This document shows, piece by piece, positions 52,793 to 61,191 of a DNA stretch of 64,000 nucleotides. Below the pieces are notes generated by a model. It worked only from the letters and a program-made list of their open reading frames with translations, ran no database searches and was not told the origin of the DNA. Position numbers and translations under genes: made by a program. Each line of letters opens with the position of its first letter. The stretch's first letter is position 1. The stretch covers positions 248,001-312,000 of the forward strand of contig NZ_JAHXBN010000012.1 of NCBI RefSeq assembly GCF_019924045.1, read 5' to 3'. This DNA comes from Dyadobacter fermentans. Its GTDB lineage: Bacteria > Bacteroidota > Bacteroidia > Cytophagales > Spirosomataceae.

Positions 52793-52799
52793 GGGAGTT

Positions 52800-54800
52800 T
52801 TATTTTACAATTTTCAGCTCACGACCGTCCACGGAAACTACATACAGCCCTTTTGGGAGGTCGGCGATATTCAAGCGAACGGCTTTTTCTCCGGTTTGGA
52901 CACTTTGCATCAGTTTACCCGCACTGTTAAAAATAGCAATACGGTTCAACGCCTGACCCGATTCCACGGTGATCAAATCTGCTGCGGGGTTAGGGAAAAC
53001 ACGTACTGTCTCATGTCCATTGACGCGTACGCTCACAATGCGCGTGAAGTCCGTCCGGCCGTCCGCATCAACCTGTTTCAAGCGGTAGTAATAGGTGCCT
53101 CTTGAAAGAAATTCATCCTCATACTGGTAAAAAGAGCTGTTTTTGGTGTTCCCCATGGCATTGACCGTTTTGACGGTCGCAAATGTCCGGGAGTCGTTGC
53201 TCCGCTGCACTTCGAAGTGTGACGCGTTCACCTCAGAAGCCGTCGCCCAGTCGAGCGTTACGCGCCCGGTAATGCCCATGCGGGCGCTGAACGATTGCCA
53301 TGTAACCGGCAGCGGGGTTGACAGTACATTCAATGCAGGAGAGAAAACGGTGTTGCGGTTGGAATCAATCACTTTGAGTTTATACAAGCCGGCTCCGACC
53401 GTCCATTGCTGAGAAGTGCTTTGTACCTGGTTGCAATCGCCGAAGTTGAGCCAGTTGTATTGGGAGCCACCCGGCAACGAAGGGCCCGTGAATGTAACCT
53501 GCGAGCTGCCCTGCACGCTGGAGGCGTCGACAGCCGGTGGGGGTGTTGCGGCATACGGGTTGGATTGGCTGAGGAAATCGGGCGTAATCTTGTCAGCCCA
53601 GAAGCCGGCAAGGGAAATGAGTCCTGAATAGATCTGTCCGTCGGGAGAGGGAGTAACGCCGTCGCCGCGGAAGTGCACCTCGTCGTGACGGTATTCAATG
53701 CTGTAATAGGGATCAGTTTCGGGGCCCTGGAACACGTACGGATAGAGCCCGTCGTTGTTGATCAGTTCATTTTGGGCATTTACCACATTAGCTGAAACGC
53801 GGGTGGCGCCATTGACTGTAAACCGCGAAGCACGTGCGACAACCCAACCCAGGTTCGGCTTGCCGGTAACGTTGCGGCTCGCATTGACTACATCCCAAAG
53901 CGCCGACAAATACCGGTTGTAGGTGTTGTCGCCGGGCTGCTCGAGGTAATTGTCGGATTCTCCCTGATGCCATAAAACGGCCCTTACTCCCAGCTGAGCA
54001 ATATAATAGTTCAATGCAAGTCGTAAATGACCGAATGGAAGCCCCGCCGGGAAGGTGTAGCCGAATGCGCTGGTAGTTACACCATTGGGATCAATAGTTT
54101 GTTTCCAATTGTCGACCCCGGTGCTCGACCATCCGCTGTTGAATATCATCACGGGCACGTGCAGTTTCTCGTAAATTTTGTCACCAAAAGAACCCCAGCA
54201 CCACGCATAGTTGCCAAATGGCGCCGTTTTCACGTTCGCATCGAGGTGTACAAACTCAGGGCAGGGGAGCTGGACATTTGAATAGGGGGTAATGGTCGAC
54301 GTTCCCGGATCAACATTCTGGAAATTGACGCTGTTGACCTGATCATGAGCAGCGGCAGGCCCGTTTGGATTGGAGTCGCCGCCTGTTGCATTGGACTGGC
54401 CTGCCACAACGAACACCTCGCCCACGCCCACACGCGCGAGCGTCGCGATCGACGACGTACCGCCGCCGTTTGCCACACCCCGCGCTTCCAATTGGTACCA
54501 ACCGCCTTTTAGATGTACGGAACCTAAAAATTGGCCTTGCGAAATCTGATCATCGAGCGTTATCCAGCCTCCGCCTGCCGGAAATGCCTCACCCTCACCC
54601 GGTACACGGGGCGTCAGCCGTACCTCTATCTTCTGGTAAGGCTGCGTGATATACCCACCTATATATACGTCGGCTTCATTGGCGTTGTTGCGCTGAAAAA
54701 CAGCCCTTTCGGTTGGGAAAGTTATTACAACCTGAGAGAAGGTTTTGTGTGCGGTAGTTAGAACTAATACTAAAACAAGGAGTGGTAGTTTTCTTTTCAT
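52800..54800 (-). CDS. SGNH (sialate O-acetylesterase-like) esterase with T9SS sorting domain
   Basis: Secreted protein of 666 aa. After a signal peptide (about 22 residues) comes a beta-sandwich region, then an SGNH/SASA-type hydrolase domain (about 125-400): block I nucleophile Ser in VVAGQSNATGG (residue about 136), and a D-x-x-H-type block in YRHDEVHFRGDGV (about 370). The region about 500-590 is fibronectin-like, and the C-terminus (about 595-666; VFPNPAADLITV) is a type IX sorting domain, so the enzyme is probably placed on or released from the cell surface. Deacetylation of glycans is likely. It converges with the AraC gene 7 bp away. Confidence 0.85.
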   Translation of the reverse strand: MKRKLPLLVLVLVLTTAHKTFSQVVITFPTERAVFQRNNANEADVYIGGYITQPYQKIEVRLTPRVPGEGEAFPAGGGWITLDDQISQGQFLGSVHLKGGWYQLEARGVANGGGTSSIATLARVGVGEVFVVAGQSNATGGDSNPNGPAAAHDQVNSVNFQNVDPGTSTITPYSNVQLPCPEFVHLDANVKTAPFGNYAWCWGSFGDKIYEKLHVPVMIFNSGWSSTGVDNWKQTIDPNGVTTSAFGYTFPAGLPFGHLRLALNYYIAQLGVRAVLWHQGESDNYLEQPGDNTYNRYLSALWDVVNASRNVTGKPNLGWVVARASRFTVNGATRVSANVVNAQNELINNDGLYPYVFQGPETDPYYSIEYRHDEVHFRGDGVTPSPDGQIYSGLISLAGFWADKITPDFLSQSNPYAATPPPAVDASSVQGSSQVTFTGPSLPGGSQYNWLNFGDCNQVQSTSQQWTVGAGLYKLKVIDSNRNTVFSPALNVLSTPLPVTWQSFSARMGITGRVTLDWATASEVNASHFEVQRSNDSRTFATVKTVNAMGNTKNSSFYQYEDEFLSRGTYYYRLKQVDADGRTDFTRIVSVRVNGHETVRVFPNPAADLITVESGQALNRIAIFNSAGKLMQSVQTGEKAVRLNIADLPKGLYVVSVDGRELKIVK

Positions 54801-55039
54801 AAGTTACTTTTTTCGATAGATGGATAGCGTTAATGTGATTTGAAACAGAATTTAAAATGCCAAAAAGAGCCTCTACATTCCTATCAGGAGTGCATACTCA
54901 GTTTCCGATAAGTTGTGGAAGGACTATTCTCATCGAAATTTAGGCAAATAAGTGATGCGAAATACGGCAGGGGCAGGTACCATTTATTTTATGGTGCACC
55001 TGTGCTCCGGCACCCGGACAAAACCTCTAAATTTGCCCC
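54801..55039. other. Intergenic region
   Basis: No gene found. Upstream region of both the SGNH esterase (leftwards) and the DUF2958 gene (rightwards). At 55028-55035 TAAATTTG fits the -7 consensus and lies 4 bp before the DUF2958 ATG; no -33 box is evident. Confidence 0.45.
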
Positions 55040-55426
55040 ATGTCAAAAATGATCCCACAAAACCTGATTGAAATAATGGTCCACAATGCGCAAGAGGTGC
55101 AAAACCAGCTTGCGAAGGATCATGCACCCGTTGTGAAGTTGCATTCCAAATATGGCAAGGCTATTTGGCTGCTTTCCGAATTGGATCCTGTTAATAATAT
55201 CGCTTTCGGCCTTTGTGACTTAGGTCAGGGCAATCCGGAGCTGAGTTATGTGTCGCTGTCGGATCTTGCAAGCCTCAAACATGCGCGCCTGAAAGTGCCC
55301 ATGGTAGAAACGGATCCGGCATTCGATGGGAAGTATCCGATGAGCGTGTACCTGAAAGCGGCCAAAGCAGTCGGTAGGGTGGTAGAGGAAGATGCTGTGC
55401 TGAGTTTGCTGAGCCCGCTCGAATAA
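55040..55426 (+). CDS. DUF2958 domain protein
   Basis: Cytoplasmic protein of 128 aa resembling DUF2958: VVKLHSKYGKAIWLLSELDPVNNIAFGLCDLG..ELSYVSLSDLASL matches the family's aromatic strand, D-P-x-x-N-x-F-G and SLxDL elements. DUF2958 genes are most often found on conjugative or integrated elements; no mobile genes are nearby here. Function unknown. It could start at ATG 55040 or at ATG 55049 (both in frame); a -7 box lies 4 bp before the former, so the first codon may be nearly leaderless or the second may be used. Followed by the VOC dioxygenase gene. Confidence 0.75.
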   Translation: MSKMIPQNLIEIMVHNAQEVQNQLAKDHAPVVKLHSKYGKAIWLLSELDPVNNIAFGLCDLGQGNPELSYVSLSDLASLKHARLKVPMVETDPAFDGKYPMSVYLKAAKAVGRVVEEDAVLSLLSPLE

Positions 55427-55483
55427 TTTTCCGGTTTCCGTTTTTCTTGTCCTAGTTCAATGCCTTGCCCCTGCCCGGGGATA

Positions 55484-55491
55484 TACCTTTG
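55484..55491 (+). promoter_or_regulatory. -7 box of the dioxygenase gene
   Basis: TACCTTTG fits TAnnTTTG and ends about 40 bp before the ATG at 55532; a TTG at 55465-55467 is present but only 16 bp away. Confidence 0.4.
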
Positions 55492-55531
55492 TATCATCAA
55501 AAACAAAGAAACATCTTAACTGAGCAAGACA

Positions 55532-56470
55532 ATGGAAAATACAATCAACGGCATCCACCACATTACAGCTATCGCTGGTGACGCTAAAACCAACTACGAT
55601 TTTTATACAAGGGTATTAGGCCTTAGAATGGTGAAAAAAACCGTCAATTTTGACGATCCTAATACTTATCACTTTTATTACGGCGACGAAAACGGCACAC
55701 CCGGTTCGATCCTGACTTTCTTCCCCTGGGGTAATCAGATTCCTGCCGGACGCCGCGGAACGCGCCAGGCTACCGAGATCGGATACTCGGTACCCGAAGG
55801 CAGCCTGGATTTCTGGTTGAAAAGATTGGACGCCAATAAAATCACTTATAACAAACCTGCCGAGAAATTCGGGGAGCAATACCTCACCTTCCTGGATCCC
55901 GATGGTTTGAAATTTGAACTGACGGTCCCAAAAGTTACCGATAACCGTATTCCATGGACTACTTCGGAAGTAGGAGCTGAATATGCGACCCGTGGCTTCC
56001 ATAATGTGACGATCACAACGAACAATATCGAAGAGACCGCCAAAGTACTGACCGACATCTTCGGTTACCGTCTGGCCGAACAGCATGTAAATCGCTTCCG
56101 GTTTGTGACCGACGCGGTTGAGAATGCAAATATCGTCGACCTGGTGGAAGCTCCCGGTGAAAGAGCGGGTCATGTGGCCAAAGGTTCGGTTCATCACATC
56201 GCATTCCGCGTTGCGAATGATGATATTCTGATGGAGTTCCGCAAAAAAGTACTGGACGCCGGTTTACAGATCACCGATAAAATCGACAGAAACTACTTCT
56301 ACTCGCTCTATTTCCGCGAACCGGGAGGTGTTTTGTTCGAGATCGCAAGTGATAATCCAGGCTTTGCAACCGACGAAACTGTGGAGCAACTCGGCTCCGG
56401 GTTGATGCTGCCTCCTCAATATGAGCCTCGCAGAGAGCAGATCGTGAAAGTGTTGCCGGTACTTAATTAA
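55532..56470 (+). CDS. VOC-family ring-cleaving dioxygenase (MhqO-like)
   Basis: Metal-dependent protein of 312 aa with two tandem glyoxalase/VOC modules (about 1-140 and 150-300). Likely ligands: His in GIHHITAI (about 9) and Glu in LTFLDPDGLKFELTV of module 1, His in GSVHHIAFRV (about 215) and Glu in YFREPGGVLFEIA (about 265) of module 2. It resembles the MhqO-type hydroquinone dioxygenases of Bacillus. With an esterase and a pirin just downstream it looks like part of a quinone/electrophile detoxification set. A decamer array begins 6 bp after its stop. Confidence 0.88.
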   Translation: MENTINGIHHITAIAGDAKTNYDFYTRVLGLRMVKKTVNFDDPNTYHFYYGDENGTPGSILTFFPWGNQIPAGRRGTRQATEIGYSVPEGSLDFWLKRLDANKITYNKPAEKFGEQYLTFLDPDGLKFELTVPKVTDNRIPWTTSEVGAEYATRGFHNVTITTNNIEETAKVLTDIFGYRLAEQHVNRFRFVTDAVENANIVDLVEAPGERAGHVAKGSVHHIAFRVANDDILMEFRKKVLDAGLQITDKIDRNYFYSLYFREPGGVLFEIASDNPGFATDETVEQLGSGLMLPPQYEPRREQIVKVLPVLN

Positions 56471-56476
56471 TGAATG

Positions 56477-56700
56477 GTCAGATGTAGTCATTTGTAGTCA
56501 GGTATTGTCATTTGTGGTCAAGTGTTGTGGGGAATGGTCAAGTGAGACGTGGATTGTCAGCGGGGGGAGTCAATTGATGTCAATTACGCCCAAAGATTTT
56601 CAACCATTTAATAATAAACAACAACACCTGACAACGAATGACAACTCCTGACAACACCTGACAACACCTGACAAGTCCCGACAACATCTGACCATTCCCT
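56477..56700. repeat. Decamer array D, between two codirectional genes
   Basis: The left arm (about 56477-56590) has GTCAGATGTA, GTCATTTGTA, GTCAGGTATT, GTCATTTGTG and GTCAAGTGTT, then becomes irregular. The right arm (about 56629-56697) is clean: TGACAACGAA, TGACAACTCC, TGACAACACC (twice), TGACAAGTCC and TGACCATTCC. It starts 6 bp after the dioxygenase stop and ends about 30 bp before the esterase ATG, so it would separate two genes that otherwise look like one operon, perhaps as an attenuating hairpin. Confidence 0.9.
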
Positions 56701-56729
56701 CATTTAAAATTCACTCATTCGAAATTCCC

Positions 56730-57353
56730 ATGTACACCCATAGCAAACAATTCATCACAAGCGGGTTGCCCATTCAGCAGGCCAAAAAAGCGATCGTTAT
56801 GCTGCACGGCCGGGGAGCGACTGCCGCCGATATTATTTCCCTTCAAAGGGTTTTGAATCTGAGCGATTTTGCGATTTATGCGCCGCAAGCCACGAACAAT
56901 AGCTGGTATCCTTACAGTTTCATGGCGCCGGTGGCGCAAAACCAACCTGCATTGGATTCGGCATTGGCATTGGTAGGGGATGTGGTAGCGGAAATAGAGG
57001 CCGCCGGAATCCCGGCAGATCAGATCTATTTCGCCGGTTTTTCGCAGGGAGCTTGTCTTACGCTGGAATATACCTCGCGCAATGCACGTAAGTATGGGGG
57101 AATCATTGCTTTTACCGGTGGACTGGTAGGCAAGGAGTTGGATATCGACAACTATAACGGCGATTTTAAACAGACGCCGGTGTTTATTTCGACTGGCAAC
57201 CCTGACCCGCACGTGCCTGTATCGCGGGTGCAGGAGAGCGTGACCATCCTCGAAGATATGAATGCGACGGTTAACCAGGTGATTTACCCGGGCCGGCCAC
57301 ACACGATTTCGGGAGAGGAGATCCAATTGGTGAACAACACGATTTTGAAGTAA
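56730..57353 (+). CDS. Phospholipase/carboxylesterase (MhqD-like alpha/beta hydrolase)
   Basis: Serine hydrolase of 207 aa of the phospholipase/carboxylesterase family. Nucleophile Ser in FAGFSQGACL (about 111); acid in TGNPDPHVPVSRV (about 158); His in YPGRPHTISGEE (about 191). GRGATAADIISLQ near the N-terminus is the oxyanion/first-strand signature. In Bacillus subtilis, a related gene (mhqD) accompanies mhqO-type dioxygenases in quinone resistance; the same company is seen here, with a pirin gene 2 bp downstream (57356). The array D precedes it. No signal peptide: cytoplasmic. Confidence 0.88.
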   Translation: MYTHSKQFITSGLPIQQAKKAIVMLHGRGATAADIISLQRVLNLSDFAIYAPQATNNSWYPYSFMAPVAQNQPALDSALALVGDVVAEIEAAGIPADQIYFAGFSQGACLTLEYTSRNARKYGGIIAFTGGLVGKELDIDNYNGDFKQTPVFISTGNPDPHVPVSRVQESVTILEDMNATVNQVIYPGRPHTISGEEIQLVNNTILK

Positions 57354-57355
57354 TC

Positions 57356-58072
57356 ATGAAAAATTCCGTACTGCATCCGGCTTCGTCGCGCTTTTACGCG
57401 GACCACGGATGGCTTCAAAGTGCTCAGACTTTCAGCTTTCACGGAAATTATGATCCTCAGCGCATTCAGTTTGGTGCGTTGAGGGTTTTAAACGACGATA
57501 CCGTCAATGGCGGCAAGGGTTTCGGGCGGCATCCGCACGATAACATGGAGATCATTTCGATCCCGCTGGAAGGTACGCTCGAACACCAGGATAGCATCGG
57601 TAATGTGGCAGTGATCCGTCGGGGGGAAATTCAGGTTATGAGCGCGGGTACCGGTGTTTATCATACCGAATTTAATAAGGATCCCGACGAGCCTGTGACG
57701 TTTTTGCAAATATGGTTGTATCCCAAAAAACTGAATGTGGCGCCACGCTACGATCAGATGGAATATGCTTCCGGCGACCGGCATAACCGTTTTCAGCAAA
57801 TCCTGTCGCCGGACCCCAACGACGAAGGAGTATGGATCAATCAGGACGCCTGGTTTCATTTGGCTGAGTTGGATGCCGGTTTTGAAACCCAATATCAGCT
57901 GAAAAAGGAAGGAAACGGTGTGTATGTGTTCGTCATTGATGGGAAGGTGGAGGTGAATGGGCAGCTGCTTTCGAGGCGTGACGGCTACGGTTTCTGGCCG
58001 GAGCCTGCGGTGTCGGTGAAAGCGGCGGAGAAAAGTTCGCTGCTTGTGATCGAGGTTCCTGAAAAGTGGTAG
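57356..58072 (+). CDS. Pirin family protein
   Basis: Bicupin protein of 238 aa, starting 2 bp after the esterase stop, so translated from the same transcript. N-terminal pirin cupin metal-site residues are visible: GFGRHPHDNMEI (two His) and LEHQDSIG (His), followed by GVYHTEFN. The C-terminal half has WFHLAELDAGFETQY. Some bacterial pirins have quercetinase activity, and several are redox- or electrophile-linked; in this cluster a role with the dioxygenase and esterase in aromatic/quinone metabolism is plausible. Next gene overlaps its end only if a GTG start is used. Confidence 0.9.
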   Translation: MKNSVLHPASSRFYADHGWLQSAQTFSFHGNYDPQRIQFGALRVLNDDTVNGGKGFGRHPHDNMEIISIPLEGTLEHQDSIGNVAVIRRGEIQVMSAGTGVYHTEFNKDPDEPVTFLQIWLYPKKLNVAPRYDQMEYASGDRHNRFQQILSPDPNDEGVWINQDAWFHLAELDAGFETQYQLKKEGNGVYVFVIDGKVEVNGQLLSRRDGYGFWPEPAVSVKAAEKSSLLVIEVPEKW

Positions 58073-58098
58073 AATATGAACTTGAATTGATCGGAAAT

Positions 58099-58404
58099 AT
58101 GTCGAAAATCAATATTCTGGCAGTAGCTAACCATCCCGAAATCCTGGAAACGATTATCCGGTTGATCAACCAAAATGAGCTCTGGCACGGGATACCTGCC
58201 GGTTCTTTGGACGAAGCGGAGGAAGTACTTCGCTTAAATTCGGTCGATTTAGTACTTTTGGGGGTCGGAGTAGATGAGGAAACGGGCGGGAGAATCACGT
58301 CGCTTTGCCAATCCATCGATCCGCGGATCGTCTGCTTGCGCCACTTCGGGGGCGGTAGCGGCCTATTATATTCAGAGATCCGGCATGCGTTGGCCGGTGG
58401 CTAA
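58099..58404 (+). CDS. Receiver-like small protein
   Basis: Protein of 101 aa that reads like a degenerate response-regulator receiver: INILAVANHPEILETIIRLI as the first beta/alpha unit, SLDEAEEVLRLNSVDLVLLGVG as the central strand, and a late RIVCLRHFGGGSG. The acidic triad and phosphoacceptor Asp are not recognisable (VLLGVGVDEETG), so phosphorylation is unlikely. ATG 58099 follows GGAAAT; a longer form from GTG 58066 would overlap the pirin stop. The Crp-type regulator gene starts 11 bp after its stop, so they may be cotranscribed. Confidence 0.65.
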   Translation: MSKINILAVANHPEILETIIRLINQNELWHGIPAGSLDEAEEVLRLNSVDLVLLGVGVDEETGGRITSLCQSIDPRIVCLRHFGGGSGLLYSEIRHALAGG

Positions 58405-58415
58405 CCCATTAACCG

Positions 58416-58997
58416 ATGATGTTTGAGAAGATCAACAGCTACGCACTGAGGTGCTTGCCATTTACCCCACAAGACCTCGAATTTTTCGATTCGTTACTCC
58501 AATTCAAAACATATTCCAAAAAGACCTTCCTCTTACAGCAGGGGGAGGTTTGTCAGTTTGAAGCCTATATTCTCAAAGGCTGTATCCGCACCTATTTTAT
58601 CGATAGCGCGGGGGCAGAGGTGACGCTGCAATTCGCGGTGGAAGACTGGTGGGTAAGTGATATTACCAGCTTTCATAACCAGACTCCGAGTCACGTTTAT
58701 ATCGAAACGCTCGAAGACTGCGAAGTGCTCATTCTTACGCCGGAAACCAAGGAGAAGTTGCTGGCGACCGTCCCCGGTTTCGAACGGATGTTCCGGCTCA
58801 TGGTACAGCGGAACCTCGCACAAACGCAGGAACGGCTGTTCAGGACCATATCTACCAGCGCCGTTGAGAAGTACCTCGATTTCCTCGCCCGATACCCTGC
58901 TATCCCTCAGCGTGTCCCCCAGCATTATATTGCGTCTTACCTTGGTTTTTCCCCGGAGTTTCTGAGCAAGGTGCGAAGGAAGCTGAGCGAAAAATAG
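58416..58997 (+). CDS. Crp/Fnr family transcriptional regulator
   Basis: Regulator of 193 aa: cNMP-binding-like beta-roll (about 20-115: KKTFLLQQGEVCQFEAYILKG, SPHVYIETLEDCEV region) and C-terminal winged helix (about 145-190; PQHYIASYLGFSPEFLSKVRR). No cysteine cluster of Fnr type. This subgroup is common in Bacteroidota and ligand-unknown. It lies downstream of the receiver-like gene and the dioxygenase/esterase/pirin set, so it could regulate them, though the sequence gives no proof. Two consecutive ATGs at 58416/58419 are possible starts. Confidence 0.87.
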   Translation: MMFEKINSYALRCLPFTPQDLEFFDSLLQFKTYSKKTFLLQQGEVCQFEAYILKGCIRTYFIDSAGAEVTLQFAVEDWWVSDITSFHNQTPSHVYIETLEDCEVLILTPETKEKLLATVPGFERMFRLMVQRNLAQTQERLFRTISTSAVEKYLDFLARYPAIPQRVPQHYIASYLGFSPEFLSKVRRKLSEK

Positions 58998-59141
58998 CTT
59001 ACCCGAGTTATCAAGCGGCTGATTGCCTGCATATACGGCGCAAAAACATCCACAAATTATCGCGTCGGTGGCGCTTGTTTGTATGGAAGCGGTTTGGAAC
59101 AATAGTTTAAAGGAATGCGGCATCACTAATCATGAACAATC

Positions 59142-59603
59142 ATGGCAAATGCAGCAATCATAGAAACATTGAATGACCTGATCCTGATCAACAACGACCG
59201 CATTGTAGGCTATGAAAAGGCTTATGACGAGACAGATACCACTGACACGGACCTTCGGTCGGTTTACAACAGTCTCGCCAACCATAGCCGCGACAATGTA
59301 CAAGAATTGAGCAGCGAAGTTACCGCATTAGGCGGCGAACCCGCGACGGGCACGATGGTGTCCGGTAAATTGTACCGAGTTTGGATGGATGTCCGGGCGG
59401 CATTCAGCAGCGATGGTCGCAAAACTTCACTGGAAAGTTCGGAATTCGGGGAGGACGCCGCTCAGAAAGCATATAATTCGGCACTTGAATCGGATGAGCT
59501 TACGCCCGAGCTCCGCGCACTGATCACGCGTCAGAAAGCTACGCTGAAAAGTGGCCACGATACGATCAAACGACTGCGCGATGCGGAAAATGCTTATCAC
59601 TAA
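59142..59603 (+). CDS. PA2169 family four-helix-bundle protein (DUF2383)
   Basis: Helical protein of 153 aa resembling the PA2169/DUF2383 family: opening AAIIETLNDLILINNDRIVGYEKAYDET, then LADHSRD-like LANHSRDNVQELSSEVTALGGEPATG, and a second half with KTSLESSEFGEDAAQKAYNSAL and a terminal KATLKSGHDTIKRLRD. A ferritin-like/stress-related four-helix bundle, often in genes expressed under stress; function unknown. No signal peptide. A strong terminator follows, so it is a single-gene unit. Confidence 0.9.
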   Translation: MANAAIIETLNDLILINNDRIVGYEKAYDETDTTDTDLRSVYNSLANHSRDNVQELSSEVTALGGEPATGTMVSGKLYRVWMDVRAAFSSDGRKTSLESSEFGEDAAQKAYNSALESDELTPELRALITRQKATLKSGHDTIKRLRDAENAYH

Positions 59604-59629
59604 AAATCAGATTACAGTTTATCAGCAAA

Positions 59630-59662
59630 CAAAGGAGGCCGGCGATTCGCCGGCCTCCTTTG
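59630..59662 (+). terminator. Strong rho-independent terminator
   Basis: AAAGGAGGCCGGCG pairs with CGCCGGCCTCCTTT over about 14 bp with a 3-nt loop, ending in TTT. It could act bidirectionally for the convergent cupin gene. Confidence 0.88.
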
Positions 59663-59798
59663 TTAATAGGCCTTATGAAAAATGATACCCATCATGCTAA
59701 TAGCTTGTCTCCCATTTATAACCTCATTCGCGTGTGGCCCGGTATTCCCGACCGATTACCTAATCGTCCGAGTACTTTCCGGCCGTCCGGGGACTTAA

Positions 59799-60197
59799 TC
59801 ATTGCTTATAAGTGGTAATGAGTATTTCGGAATCCGCCACCGCCTTGATCGAATGCGCCAGGTGAGCGTGGAAGGTCATCATCTGGCCGGCTGTGGCGTA
59901 AAATACACGTCCTTCTGTTTCGACCTTCAGTTCCCCGGCCAACACCTGGAAGGTGAGGGCTTCGTCAATCGAATGGTCGTTAACCATCGCACCCGATTTC
60001 AGGATGGCGATTACGATCGTGATTTTGTCTGATTTGTAGACGGTAATGGCGTTCCGGTCATTTTTTGCCCAGGATTTTTCCGATCTGAGCTGTTCCAGAT
60101 AGGTAGGAATATCGCTGAACACATAAGGCGCATCCAGGATACGGTCTCCCTCAGGGCGGTTTCCGGTCGAGTGGTTGGATTTGATTTCCATTGACAT
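59799..60197 (-). CDS. Cupin-domain protein
   Basis: Soluble protein of 132 aa with a single cupin barrel (about 60-130): SGAMVNDHSIDEALTFQVLAGELKVETEGRVFYATAGQMMTFHAHLAHSIKA. Compared with the usual cupin motif 1 (G-x5-HxHx3,4Ex6G) metal ligands appear reduced: only one His (NDHS) and E are visible there, with HAHLAHS in motif 2. Start ATG 60197 is preferred; upstream codons are TTG only. Function unclear; such proteins are annotated as cupins or sugar-binding. Transcribed alone and convergent with the PA2169 gene. Confidence 0.8.
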   Translation of the reverse strand: MSMEIKSNHSTGNRPEGDRILDAPYVFSDIPTYLEQLRSEKSWAKNDRNAITVYKSDKITIVIAILKSGAMVNDHSIDEALTFQVLAGELKVETEGRVFYATAGQMMTFHAHLAHSIKAVADSEILITTYKQ

Positions 60198-60218
60198 GGT
60201 GAATAAGGTGTTGATCAA

Positions 60219-60491
60219 TAGACTTTAAGACGCAGGAAAATCATGCCATTATGATATTAATAATTATTTTAATAAATTTTATAAAAAAATCCTGTTAAAG
60301 CAACACTTCGTCCTACTTCGCCCGGGTGCAGAATCGCCTCACCTGAATTGCTTTTTACCATGAAATATTTGGCTCAAACAAATGACTTTTGCCTTTTGAT
60401 CACAAGATCGACCGTTGAATAAATGAAATGGTACTTTTTTTAGAGTTATTCCATTATTTTTGGGCATCACACTCTTAACTAAAATTTAGCT
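60219..60491. other. AT-rich intergenic region
   Basis: No gene seen. The stretch 60240-60300 is strongly A/T-rich (runs of T and A) and probably contains the upstream region of the cupin gene (leftwards) and the 123-aa gene (rightwards). No -7/-33 pair is convincing. Confidence 0.4.
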
Positions 60492-60863
60492 GTGGAATTT
60501 AATAACAGGGAAATCGGCGCTACACTTATTCTGGTCTGCATGGTAGCTTTTTGGACTTTATCGTCTATTCGAAGGCGGATCGCAGAGGAGAGAAAGAAGA
60601 AGATTCTCAAGCAAGGCGTTCAGGCGAACGCTACCGTTCTGGCCATTCGGCCGACGGGCGAATACCTCAACAATCTGCCCGAATTTCAGGTGCAGGTGAA
60701 GGTAAAACCAAAAGCTGGTAATGATTTTGTAACGGAGATGCGGGAGGTTCTTCCATTTGCTAAATACGACTCTCTCCGCAAAGGCACGCAAGTACTCGTT
60801 AAATATGACCCCGAATATTACAAAAGAGCGATTTTCCTTCAAATGGCAGAAACACTGATTTAA
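60492..60863 (+). CDS. Small membrane-anchored protein (123 aa), GTG start
   Basis: Protein of 123 aa starting at GTG 60492 with no nearby ATG in frame. A single N-terminal membrane helix (about 9-27, IGATLILVCMVAFWTLSSI) is followed by a basic segment and a beta-rich domain (VQANATVLAIRPTGEYLNN, FQVQVKVKPKAGNDF, KGTQVLVKYDPEYY), which resembles DUF3592-type domains. Function is not known. A good terminator hairpin lies 24 bp after the stop. Transcribed alone. Confidence 0.7.
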   Translation: MEFNNREIGATLILVCMVAFWTLSSIRRRIAEERKKKILKQGVQANATVLAIRPTGEYLNNLPEFQVQVKVKPKAGNDFVTEMREVLPFAKYDSLRKGTQVLVKYDPEYYKRAIFLQMAETLI

Positions 60864-60886
60864 TTTCTGACTTCACTGATTTTCAT

Positions 60887-60913
60887 AAAAAAAGGGCCGT
60901 GAGGCCCTTTTTT
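60887..60913 (+). terminator. Rho-independent terminator
   Basis: AAAAAAAGGGCC and GGCCCTTTTTT form a perfect stem with a GTGA tetraloop. Confidence 0.88.
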
Positions 60914-61162
60914 GTTTGTGTTGCCGGAGTACTAACATTAAGTGTGTGCATAGTGCATTACGAACAGGTGTGTGTGGCAGCCTGTGAATGTGTATAGTAG
61001 TTCAGACTGATTGATACAAATCAAACACTAAAAATTGACCTTCCAAAAGTTGTTGAATAAGAGGCTGATAGGAATTATCAATCGGCAAATTAGATGCCGA
61101 TTAGCCTGTTTTTGCGGACTTTATGTTATTGTTAAGGATGTTTTCGGAAGCCTGTCCCGTGA

Positions 61163-61170
61163 TACCTTTG
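61163..61170 (+). promoter_or_regulatory. -7 box of the GDPD gene
   Basis: TACCTTTG fits TAnnTTTG; the ATG of the GDPD gene at 61192 lies 21 bp downstream, which supports that start over an upstream in-frame ATG at 61123. Confidence 0.45.
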
Positions 61171-61191
61171 CCATCTCAAAAAAGATCTCCC

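Noticed and set aside
55040..55426. Mobile-element marker (DUF2958)
   Set aside because: Although DUF2958 is frequent on mobile elements, there are no integrase, relaxase or transposase genes in the window.
61081..61101. Hairpin ATCGGC/GCCGAT upstream of the GDPD gene
   Set aside because: A 6-bp stem with a 9-nt loop and no adjacent T-run; too weak to call.
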